Positions 1 to 6,987 of a stretch of DNA of 64,000 nucleotides are shown here, one piece after another. Both the position numbers and the translations under genes were made by a program. Location of the stretch: assembly GCF_965138505.1 (NCBI RefSeq), contig NZ_CBCSCO010000005.1, positions 124,001 to 188,000 of the forward strand. The letters are read 5' to 3'. Under the pieces are notes generated by a model, which did not search any database, was not told where the DNA came from, and worked only from the letters and a program-made list of their open reading frames with translations. Position 1 is the stretch's first letter; each line of letters opens with the position of its first letter. Source of the DNA: Litorimonas haliclonae. GTDB lineage: Bacteria; Pseudomonadota; Alphaproteobacteria; Caulobacterales; Maricaulaceae.

Positions 1-215
1 ATGACGCCGTCGCCATTGGCGCCTATGTCGCCGACGGCAACCGGAAAGACCGGATGGACCGCCTCGAAGATCCGAACGGGTTCTACGGCGCGGACGGTCT
101 GATCCGGTTCGAAGCCGACGGAAAGCCGCAACGCGGACTTGCCGTCTATCAAATCCGTAACGGCAAGTTTGTGGTCATCGACCCGGCGCCAAGAACCGTT
201 CTCGGCCCGAGCTAG
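1..215 (+). CDS. C-terminal fragment of a penicillin-binding-protein activator / Peripla_BP_6-like protein
   Basis: The window opens inside a plus-strand gene. Reading from base 3, about 70 codons are open up to TAG at 213-215. The tail contains FYGADGLIRF and ends PRTVLGPS. The tail resembles the C-terminus of alphaproteobacterial periplasmic-binding-protein-like proteins annotated as penicillin-binding protein activators (LpoA-like, type 1 periplasmic fold). Such proteins sit in the envelope and are thought to help peptidoglycan synthesis. Its stop codon directly abuts the stop codon of the opposing ABC-F gene, so the two genes converge with no spacer. The 5' part lies outside the window, so the family call rests on the tail only. 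Confidence 0.6.
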   Translation, partial: DAVAIGAYVADGNRKDRMDRLEDPNGFYGADGLIRFEADGKPQRGLAVYQIRNGKFVVIDPAPRTVLGPS

Positions 216-1799
216 TTACGCCCTATCGGCGGCCATCACTAATTTCTTATAGTCACGGAGGTCGCCGTCATAGCGCTTGGCTTTGCCTTTATTGACAAGC
301 CATAGCCGGTCGGCGGTCGCTTCGGCCAGATAGACATCATGGGTAATGAGCAGCACGGCCCCCGGAAAATCATTGAGCGCGTAGATCAGAGCTTCCCGGC
401 TGTCGATATCCAAATGAGAGGTCGGCTCGTCGAGGATAAGCACATGCGGCTTGTCGATAGACATCAGGCCCAATAGCAAGCGCACCTTTTCTCCGCCGGA
501 GAGCTTCTCGACATTGGTCTCGACCTTTTCATGCGAAAAGCCCATCTGCGCCGCCGCGCCGCGGGCTTTGTGTTCGGGCGTGCCTTTGGGCAGTTTCTGG
601 GTGACGTGGTTAAGCACGGTCTCGCCCGCCGTCAGCTCGTCGAGCTGATCCTGCGAGAAATAGCCGATTTGCAGAGAGCTTGAGGCTTTGCGTTTGCCTT
701 CCATGAGCGGCAAGCGCTGCGCGATGGATTTCACCAAAGTCGTTTTGCCTTGTCCGTTCGCGCCGACGATGGCGACGCGGTCATCCGGGTCGAGGCGGAG
801 GTTCACGCCGGACAAAATCTTTGCCCCTTCGCCATATCCCAGATCTGCGTTTTCCAGCTCAAGCATGGGCGGGGCGAGTTTGCCTTTAGGTTCGGGGAAA
901 TTAAACGGCACAGCGCGTTCGGCAATCGGAATTGCGATATCCTGCATTTTCTCGAGCATTTTAACCCGCGATTGCGCTTGGCGGGCTTTGGAGGCTTTGG
1001 CCTTGAAACGATCGACAAAGGCCTGCAAATGCGCGCGCTCGGCGTCCTGCTTGGCCTTTTGCGCCTGAAGCTGCGCGCGTTTTGCCGCCGCCAACGTCAT
1101 CCAGTCATCATAGCCGCCGGGGGTGAGCATAAGCTGTTGATGCTCGAGCGCCAAAGTATGAGTGACAGAGCGGTTAAGCATTTCGCGGTCATGGCTGACC
1201 ATAATTACTGTGTGCGGATAACGCTGAATATAACCTTCCAGCCACGCCGCGCCTTCGAGGTCGAGATAGTTGGTCGGCTCGTCGAGGAGCAGCACATCCG
1301 GCTCACTGACGAGGACGCCGGCAATCGCGGCGCGCATACGCCAGCCGCCGGAAAATTCTTTTGTCGCGCGGTGAAAATCTTCCTGAGAAAACCCCAGACC
1401 TGTCAAAACAATCGCGGCGCGGGTATCGGCGTTCCACGCATCCATATGGGTGAGGCGCTCAAAAATATCGCCCAGCTTGTCCGGGTCAGTTTCGGTTTCG
1501 CTGGCCTTCATCAACGCGTCGCGTTCCCGATCGGCGGCGAGAACGACGTCCATAATGGTATCGTCCGTGGCAGCTACTTCCTGCGCCACCCAGCCGAGGC
1601 GGGCATTTTTGTTCAACTTAATGGCGGCGTCGGCGGTGGGGTTTTCAATTTCTTCCCGAATAAGACGGAGCAGGGTTGATTTACCCGTGCCGTTGCGCCC
1701 GATCAGGCCAACTTTCCACCCAGCTGCAATAAACGCCGTCGCTTTAATAAAAAGCGGGCGGCCCTGAACGGCATAATCAAGATCATTAATCGCTAACAT
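216..1799 (-). CDS. ABC-F family ATP-binding protein (Uup/YheS-like)
   Basis: Soluble protein of 527 residues with two ABC ATPase domains in tandem and no membrane segment, the layout of ABC-F translation factors that act at the ribosomal E site. Domain 1 has Walker A GRNGTGKST (near residue 34), signature FSGGWRMR and Walker B LLLDEPTNYLD. Domain 2 has GANGQGKTT, LSGGEKVR and LILDEPTSHLD. Between them lies a charged, Ala/Gln/Lys-rich helical linker (about residues 235-290), the P-site tRNA-interacting motif of the family. Length fits the family. The exact subgroup (Uup, YheS or EttA) cannot be settled by eye. It starts with ATG at 1799 and is separated from pnp by about 1 kb, so it probably has its own promoter. 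Confidence 0.93.
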   Translation of the reverse strand: MLAINDLDYAVQGRPLFIKATAFIAAGWKVGLIGRNGTGKSTLLRLIREEIENPTADAAIKLNKNARLGWVAQEVAATDDTIMDVVLAADRERDALMKASETETDPDKLGDIFERLTHMDAWNADTRAAIVLTGLGFSQEDFHRATKEFSGGWRMRAAIAGVLVSEPDVLLLDEPTNYLDLEGAAWLEGYIQRYPHTVIMVSHDREMLNRSVTHTLALEHQQLMLTPGGYDDWMTLAAAKRAQLQAQKAKQDAERAHLQAFVDRFKAKASKARQAQSRVKMLEKMQDIAIPIAERAVPFNFPEPKGKLAPPMLELENADLGYGEGAKILSGVNLRLDPDDRVAIVGANGQGKTTLVKSIAQRLPLMEGKRKASSSLQIGYFSQDQLDELTAGETVLNHVTQKLPKGTPEHKARGAAAQMGFSHEKVETNVEKLSGGEKVRLLLGLMSIDKPHVLILDEPTSHLDIDSREALIYALNDFPGAVLLITHDVYLAEATADRLWLVNKGKAKRYDGDLRDYKKLVMAADRA

Positions 1800-2440
1800 G
1801 CGCGCTCCCTAAGGGCTGGCTTTATAAACGCAAGGGGAAAGCGCTGAACGCGGCACCTGCAATGCAGAAGATAGTGAGGATACCGCCATAATTTTCGAAA
1901 TGAACATTGCCCACGCCTTTCGTTCTGCTCGCCATCTCATCATCCGAACGCGGCACCGCGCAGCGGGGTTAGTGAGGATGCAACCGCTCTCTCCGGATTT
2001 TCCATCGCTCAAGCGCTCTCTCCTGCTCGCAATCCAGTGCGGAGCCTGTTTCACGGTTTCCAAATAAGTAGGACAGCCCGCGCGGACGGCATCCGTGTCG
2101 GATACCGAAAGTATAGAAATGTTTCACACGGATATCATCCGCGCGGCAGCGGTTGGAACCGGAGCGGCCTCTTACAAGTCTCCCACAGTCACGCCGGTAC
2201 GAAGCCGTTTACAGCTTCTGGACGCGGTAGGCAGGCTAACCCACTCTCGGTGACCCGGCACAGGCTTGCTGTCACACAAGCTGCTCAGTCCCGCTGTCTC
2301 TTGCTCCGGTAGGTGACGTCTACCTGTCCATGAGCAAAAGAACGAGTTTGAAATTAACATGGAAACGCAAAGTGCGGATCGGTCTCTGGACAATTTTTTA
2401 AGGGGTTGAGACGATTGAAGTTTTTGGAAGGATAAGCGCG
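1800..2440. other. Gene-free, hairpin-rich intergenic DNA of unknown function
   Basis: No open frame here has a credible start, ribosome-binding site or recognisable product. The segment is nevertheless unusually rich in inverted repeats. The largest pairs the GC-rich arm near 2078-2099 with the one near 2127-2146 (about 20 bp, imperfect) around an A/T-rich loop. On the minus strand there are short perfect hairpins: GGTAG/CTACC near 2310-2326, GCTTG/CAAGC near 2265-2282, and GAAGC/GCTTC near 2201-2218. This could be a structured RNA transcribed from the minus strand towards the ABC-F gene. I looked for RNase P RNA (GAGGAAAGTC core), tmRNA tag and T-arm, SRP RNA, and cobalamin or glycine riboswitch cores and found none. 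No known class is assigned. Confidence 0.4.
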
Positions 2441-2516
2441 GATAGAGTTTTCATTTCCCTTCTCCCGTGGGGAGAAGGGGTAATAGCGCTTCATTTGAAC
2501 GGACGGGTGTAAACCG

Positions 2517-2602
2517 CTCCCCCCTCCGTCACCTTCGGCGACACCCTTTCACGTCGAATGATTATTAATCATTCTTTGGTTCAAACCCGTAAACAGGGGA
2601 GG
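2517..2602. repeat. REP-like intergenic palindromic element
   Basis: The segment opens with CTCCCCCCTCCGTCACC and closes with AACAGGGGAGG, with a central CACCTTCGGCGAC stem and an A/T-rich insert. The CTCCC...GGGAGG framing with an internal TTCGGCGA hairpin resembles a dispersed intergenic repeat type common in alphaproteobacterial genomes. Only one copy is visible in this window, so its repeated nature is inferred from resemblance and was not observed. Just upstream, 2459-2479 forms a CTTCTCCC/GGGAGAAG hairpin, and 2660-2700 holds another GC-rich palindromic stretch. No gene is seen between 2440 and 2860. Confidence 0.4.
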
Positions 2603-2802
2603 AAAGATAAATTGGAGGGTGTGTTTTACTCCCGCCAATAGTCAGCTCGATTTTCACCGTCATGCCGCCCGCTCCGCAGGCAGCATTTTCTAAAACCGAT
2701 GTCCAGAGCCGCAGAGGCAGAGATCTTTTCGGCCTAGTTTCTCAGTGAGTTCAACTTTGCCGCCTTTAATAAAGCGGCGTCCGCGCCGGGGTTGTAATTA
2801 AC

Positions 2803-2833
2803 AAAAAAGCCCGACCAATTGGCCGGGCTTTCT
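2803..2833 (-). terminator. Rho-independent terminator of pnp
   Basis: On the minus strand a near-perfect stem AGCCCGGCCAAT/TGGTCGGGCT is followed by six T residues, about 27 bases beyond the pnp stop. A second perfect 9-bp inverted repeat (2845-2865, GATTAATCC with a 3-base loop) spans the pnp stop codon itself. Together they look like the end of the rimP-pnp transcription unit. Confidence 0.88.
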
Positions 2834-2859
2834 TATTCGTCAAAGATTAATCCGAAGGA

Positions 2860-5061
2860 TTAATCTTCCTTTTTCTTCCGGGGACGGCGGGAGCGTTTTG
2901 GTTTGTCTTCCTTGCCGCCTTTGTCGTCGTCGGAATTGTCGTTTTCATCGCGCGCGATTTCCTCGCCGGAGTCCTGATCGACATATTTCATGGACAGACG
3001 CACTTTACCGCGGTCATCAAAGCCCATGAGTTTGACATAGACTTCCTGGCCTTCTTTCAGGAAATCGGACGGGTGGTTCACGCGCTCAGGTTTGATCTGG
3101 GAGACGTGGACGAGGCCGTCTTTGGGGCCGAAGAAGTTTACGAAGGCGCCGAAATCGACGACTTTCACGACTTTACCTTTGTAGATCTTGCCGGCTTCCG
3201 GTTCTGCGGTCAGGCCTGTGATCCACTCTTTGGCGGCGTCGATAGACTTCTGATCGTTGGAGGCGATTTTGATTGTCCCGTCATCTTCAACAGAGACGCG
3301 AGCGCCTGTTGTGTCAACGATTTCGCGGATGACTTTACCGCCGGAGCCGATAACGTCGCGGATTTTATCAACCGGGATTTTCATCGTTTCGATACGCGGC
3401 GCAAACTCACCGACATCTTCGCGGGATTCTGTCAGAGCTTTGTTCATTTCGCCCAGAATATGGAGACGGCCCGCATGAGCCTGTTCCAGAGCTGTCGTCA
3501 TGATCTCTTCTGAAATGCCCGCAATTTTGATATCCATCTGAAGCGAAGTGATACCTTCGGAGGTTCCGGCCACTTTAAAGTCCATATCGCCGAGGTGATC
3601 TTCGTCGCCGAGGATATCGGAAAGAACGGCAATGCCGGCGTCATCTTTGATGAGGCCCATAGCAATCCCGGAAACAGGGCGCTTGATCGGCACACCTGCA
3701 TCCATCAGCGCCAGAGAGCAACCACAAACCGTCGCCATAGAGGATGAGCCATTGGATTCCATGATCTCTGAAACTAGACGCATGGTGTAAGGGAAGTCTT
3801 CAGGTGTTGGCAGAACGGCCTGAAGCGCGCGCCAGGCGAGCTTACCATGACCGTGTTCACGGCGGGAGGTGCCGCCCATACGTCCGGCTTCACCGACAGA
3901 ATAAGGCGGGAAGTTATAGTGAAGCAGGAATTTGTTTTTGATCGTACCTGTAAGCTGATCGACAAATTGCTCATCATCTGACGTGCCGAGTGTGGCCACG
4001 CAAAGCGCTTGTGTCTCGCCGCGTGTAAACAGGGCAGAGCCGTGTGTCCGGGGCAGAGGTCCGGCTTCGGCAACAATCGGGCGAACTTCGTCAAGTTTAC
4101 GGCCATCAATACGCTTTTTGGTTTTGATAACGGTGCCGCGGACTGTGGCGGATTCAATGGATTTAAACGCATCAGAGAACACGTTTTGAGCCATGCCGTC
4201 TGGATTTTCGTCCGACTGCCCCAGCTCGGCCCAAGCGGCTTCGCGCGCATCGCGCAACGCGTCCTGACGCTCCATTTTATCTGTTAATTTGTAAGCAGCC
4301 TTAATGCCTTTTTCGGCAACCTTTTTGACAGCGGCTTTCTCGGAAGAGATATCCGCCGGGACGTAATCCCAAGCCGGCTTAGCAGCTTTGTTGGCAAGGT
4401 CTTCGATGGCGTTGATCACGTCTTCGCAAGATTCGTGCGCGAACATAACGGCACCGAGCATTTGCTCCTCGGTCAGTTCCTTCGCTTCGGATTCAACCAT
4501 CATGACAGCGTCTTTTGTGCCGGCCACAACAAGGTCGAGCTCTGACTCGGTCATTTCGTCGAGGGTTGGGTTGAGGACATAGTCGCCGTCAATGAGGCCG
4601 ACGCGGGAAGCGGCGATCGGGCCTTGGAACGGGATGCCTGAGATAGACAAAGCCGCAGAGGCGGCGATCATGCCGATGATGTCCGGCTCGTTTTCCAGAT
4701 CATGTTGCAGAACCGTGATGACGACCTGAACTTCGTTTTTAAACCCTTTAGGGAAAAGAGGACGGATCGGACGGTCTGTCAGACGCGCAATCAGTGTTTC
4801 GCGTTCAGTCGGGCGACCTTCGCGTTTGAAATATCCGCCCGGCACTTTACCAGCGGCATAGAATTTTTCCATATAGTTGACGGTCAGCGGGAAAAAGCTT
4901 TGACCGGGCTTTTCGGATTTCGCGGCACAAACTGTCGCAAGGACAACCGTTTCTCCGTAAGTGGCGAGGACCGCGCCATCGGCTTGGCGGGCCATGCCGC
5001 CGGTTTCAAGTTTGAGTGAGCGTCCGGCCCAATCAAATTCTACAGTGTGTTTATCAAACAT
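2860..5061 (-). CDS. pnp: Polyribonucleotide nucleotidyltransferase (PNPase)
   Basis: Phosphorolytic 3'-5' exoribonuclease that degrades mRNA and forms part of the degradosome in many bacteria. The 733-residue protein has the expected order: first RNase PH domain (about 10-145), helical linker, second RNase PH domain (about 330-550), KH domain with GSGG loop (near 580), and S1 domain (GKIYKGKVVKVVDFGAF, near 645). It ends in an acidic then Lys/Arg-rich tail (KRSRRPRKKK) of about 30 residues, which makes it slightly longer than the typical 700-715 residues. It lies downstream of rpsO, the classical arrangement, behind a leader with two hairpins. Confidence 0.98.
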   Translation of the reverse strand: MFDKHTVEFDWAGRSLKLETGGMARQADGAVLATYGETVVLATVCAAKSEKPGQSFFPLTVNYMEKFYAAGKVPGGYFKREGRPTERETLIARLTDRPIRPLFPKGFKNEVQVVITVLQHDLENEPDIIGMIAASAALSISGIPFQGPIAASRVGLIDGDYVLNPTLDEMTESELDLVVAGTKDAVMMVESEAKELTEEQMLGAVMFAHESCEDVINAIEDLANKAAKPAWDYVPADISSEKAAVKKVAEKGIKAAYKLTDKMERQDALRDAREAAWAELGQSDENPDGMAQNVFSDAFKSIESATVRGTVIKTKKRIDGRKLDEVRPIVAEAGPLPRTHGSALFTRGETQALCVATLGTSDDEQFVDQLTGTIKNKFLLHYNFPPYSVGEAGRMGGTSRREHGHGKLAWRALQAVLPTPEDFPYTMRLVSEIMESNGSSSMATVCGCSLALMDAGVPIKRPVSGIAMGLIKDDAGIAVLSDILGDEDHLGDMDFKVAGTSEGITSLQMDIKIAGISEEIMTTALEQAHAGRLHILGEMNKALTESREDVGEFAPRIETMKIPVDKIRDVIGSGGKVIREIVDTTGARVSVEDDGTIKIASNDQKSIDAAKEWITGLTAEPEAGKIYKGKVVKVVDFGAFVNFFGPKDGLVHVSQIKPERVNHPSDFLKEGQEVYVKLMGFDDRGKVRLSMKYVDQDSGEEIARDENDNSDDDKGGKEDKPKRSRRPRKKKED

Positions 5062-5119
5062 ATCGTATCGTTTCTTTCTTCTACGTACATATCAGGGCCG
5101 TCTTTGACCCTGTTTTACA

Positions 5120-5157
5120 GCGCCTTATTGCGCTTTCGGATTGACGCCTTTTGCGTC
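5120..5157 (-). promoter_or_regulatory. Paired hairpins in the pnp leader
   Basis: Between the rpsO terminator and pnp the minus strand carries two short perfect hairpins, GACGC/GCGTC (5143-5157) and GCGC/GCGC (5120-5133). In enterobacteria the pnp leader is a double-stranded RNase III target used for autoregulation by PNPase. Position and shape are compatible with such a role here, but the sequence is not diagnostic. Confidence 0.35.
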
Positions 5158-5182
5158 GGTTTTTGCATCACCATGATGCGGA

Positions 5183-5206
5183 AAAGGCTGCCGTGGGGCA
5201 GCCTTT
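5183..5206 (-). terminator. Rho-independent terminator after rpsO
   Basis: On the minus strand AAGGCTGCC/GGCAGCCTT pairs perfectly around a short CCAC loop and is followed by TTTT, 20 bases past the rpsO stop. It would separate rpsO from pnp, possibly with partial read-through. Confidence 0.75.
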
Positions 5207-5226
5207 AAAGTCTTAGAGGGGCGGGC

Positions 5227-5496
5227 CTAGCGGCGCAGACCCAGTTTTTCGATGAGCGTCTTATAACGCGCTGCATCTTTTTTCTCGAGATAAGACAAAA
5301 GACGACGACGCAATGCCACCATAGCCAAAAGGCCGCGACGGGAGTGGTTGTCTTTTTTATTTGTCTTGAAATGCTCTGTGAGGTTCATAATGCGTTCTGT
5401 AAGGATCGCGACTTGAACTTCGGGGGAGCCTGTATCGCCGGGTTTGACGGCGTATTCAGAAATAAGCGCGGCTTTGCGCTCTGGGGTAATCGACAT
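5227..5496 (-). CDS. rpsO: 30S ribosomal protein S15
   Basis: An 89-residue protein of the standard S15 length. It shows the family core GDTGSPEVQVAILTERI, the HxxDNHSRRGLL segment that contacts 16S rRNA and the three-way junction, and the C-terminal RRRLLSYLEKKD helix. S15 is a primary 16S-binding protein of the small-subunit platform. It sits between truB and pnp, the conserved order, with a terminator immediately downstream. Confidence 0.98.
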   Translation of the reverse strand: MSITPERKAALISEYAVKPGDTGSPEVQVAILTERIMNLTEHFKTNKKDNHSRRGLLAMVALRRRLLSYLEKKDAARYKTLIEKLGLRR

Positions 5497-5545
5497 CGTG
5501 TTCTCCGTTTTAATTTACAATTTTCCGGACCCAAAGGCGCCGGGA

Positions 5546-6451
5546 TTATAAGTTGAAGACTCGTTTCGGGTGTAATTTCCCGTCGCGCGTCTCGCATAGA
5601 GCCACTTCGCGCCCCGCTTCCATAACCAAAACCCAATCGGATGACGGGGAAATGTCAGAAGAAGAGTAGTCGATGGCTCGACCGTGACGTAAATCGGTTG
5701 CGTCCTTTTCCTCAACGGCCAGCCCCGGGATGTCGTCCAGAGCGGTCGAGAGGGGACGTAACGCCTCACTCACGGCGCCCCTATCGCAGGTTTGCTCCAA
5801 TTCGGCAAGCGTTATTGACTGTTGGAGGTCAAACGGGCCGACGCGGGTGCGGCGCAGGACGGTGACATGTCCGCAGGTTTCCAGTGCCGCGGCGAGGTCG
5901 CGCGCGAGGGAGCGAATATAAGTGCCTTTTCCGCAATCAACGGCAAAGCTCGCCTTGTCCTCTGTCGCGCTTAGCAGCCGGAAATCCTCCACGCGCACGG
6001 GTCGGGATTTAATTTCGACCTCCTCGCCTGCCCGCGCCAGATCATAGGCGCGCTTGCCGTCAATTTTGATCGCAGAAAATTTCGGCGGGATTTGTTCGAT
6101 ATTGCCAATAAAGTCGGGGAGCGCCGCCAATATTTCAGGCTCCGTAGGGCGCTTTTCGGAGGTTTGCGTCACCTCACCTTCGGCGTCTTGTGTGGTGGTA
6201 TTGGCCCCCCAAGTGAGCTCAAATTCATAAGATTTGGCCGCGTCCATCATAAAGGGCACGGTCTTGGTCGCTTCGCCCAAAGCGATCGGAAGAATTCCCG
6301 AGGCTAGCGGATCAAGTGTTCCGGCATGACCCGCCTTTTGCGCCTGAAACAACCAGCGCACTTTCCCAACAGCGGAGGTGCTACCCAGGCCATAAGGCTT
6401 GTCGAGCACCACCCACCCATGAACAGGATTACCTTTGCGTTTTCGGGCCAT
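5546..6451 (-). CDS. truB: tRNA pseudouridine(55) synthase
   Basis: Converts U55 of the tRNA T-loop to pseudouridine. The 301-residue protein opens with HGWVVLDKPYGLGSTSA, carries the catalytic-Asp motif AGTLDPLASGILP (Asp near residue 46), and has the KxYxFELTWG and GKGTYIRSLARDL segments typical of bacterial TruB. The C-terminal 60 residues form a PUA-like RNA-binding region. The start lies 9 bases downstream of the rbfA stop, so the two are co-transcribed. Confidence 0.97.
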   Translation of the reverse strand: MARKRKGNPVHGWVVLDKPYGLGSTSAVGKVRWLFQAQKAGHAGTLDPLASGILPIALGEATKTVPFMMDAAKSYEFELTWGANTTTQDAEGEVTQTSEKRPTEPEILAALPDFIGNIEQIPPKFSAIKIDGKRAYDLARAGEEVEIKSRPVRVEDFRLLSATEDKASFAVDCGKGTYIRSLARDLAAALETCGHVTVLRRTRVGPFDLQQSITLAELEQTCDRGAVSEALRPLSTALDDIPGLAVEEKDATDLRHGRAIDYSSSDISPSSDWVLVMEAGREVALCETRDGKLHPKRVFNL

Positions 6452-6460
6452 GACGAACGA

Positions 6461-6838
6461 TCAGTCTAAATCCTGCTTTACTTTAGGCTGATCGAGCAGT
6501 TTTTGAATTTCTTCGGCGTTGTCAAAGCTCTCATCCGGGACGAATTTGAGGCGCGGGGTGGATTTCATTTCCATCTCGTGCCCCAATCGTCCGCGTAGGA
6601 ATGATCCCGCGCGGGTCAGGGCTTCAGCCGTTTTCTCCGCGTCTCCACCGCCGAGGGGCGCGCAAAAAACGAGCGCGTGTTTCAGGTCAGGCGAGGCCCG
6701 CACTTCTGAAATCGTCACGCTGACGCCTTTCAGGTCGGGGTCGCGCATCGTTTCCTTATTCAGGATATCCGCGAGCGCGCGGCGAATTAATTCTCCGGCT
6801 TTAAGCTGACGTTGGGAGGGGGCTTTATTTTTGCTCAT
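6461..6838 (-). CDS. rbfA: 30S ribosome-binding factor A
   Basis: A 125-residue KH-type assembly factor that binds 16S rRNA during late 30S maturation and cold adaptation. The sequence shows RQLKAGELIRRALADIL at the N-terminus, VTISEVRASPDLKHALVF in the middle and LRGRLGHEMEMKSTPRLKFV towards the end, all family hallmarks. It follows infB after an intrinsic terminator and overlaps no neighbour. Confidence 0.97.
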   Translation of the reverse strand: MSKNKAPSQRQLKAGELIRRALADILNKETMRDPDLKGVSVTISEVRASPDLKHALVFCAPLGGGDAEKTAEALTRAGSFLRGRLGHEMEMKSTPRLKFVPDESFDNAEEIQKLLDQPKVKQDLD

Positions 6839-6935
6839 ATCTATTCATGTAGTCAGTTTTGTGGGTTTTACTAGTCTTGATGGTGTTCTCTCGCCGTCGT
6901 CCCCAGTCGTGAAATAAGGGGTGAGGCTGGAAAAC

Positions 6936-6965
6936 ACAAAAAAGCCCTCCACACGGGAGGGCTTT
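6936..6965 (-). terminator. Rho-independent terminator between infB and rbfA
   Basis: On the minus strand AAAGCCCTCC/GGAGGGCTTT pairs perfectly around CGTGT and runs into six T residues, 22 bases after the infB stop. It probably trims expression of the downstream rbfA-truB-rpsO part relative to nusA-infB. Confidence 0.87.
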
Positions 6966-6987
6966 CGAATTTAAAATCTTGAAACGA

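Noticed and set aside
750..1679. Long plus-strand open frame inside the ABC-F gene
   Set aside because: Fully antisense to a well-supported gene, and its product has no recognisable domain; a shadow of codon usage.
2172..2393. Open frame of 73 codons on the minus strand in the intergenic region
   Set aside because: No ribosome-binding site, no recognisable product, and it lies over inverted repeats; better explained as a chance frame.
1860..2400. RNase P RNA, tmRNA, SRP RNA or cobalamin/glycine riboswitch
   Set aside because: Compared by eye on both strands; none of the invariant core sequences (GAGGAAAGTC, tmRNA tag with T-arm, GGAAG/GCAGCC, GCCACTG with AGACCTGCC, or the glycine CCGAAGG loop) is present.
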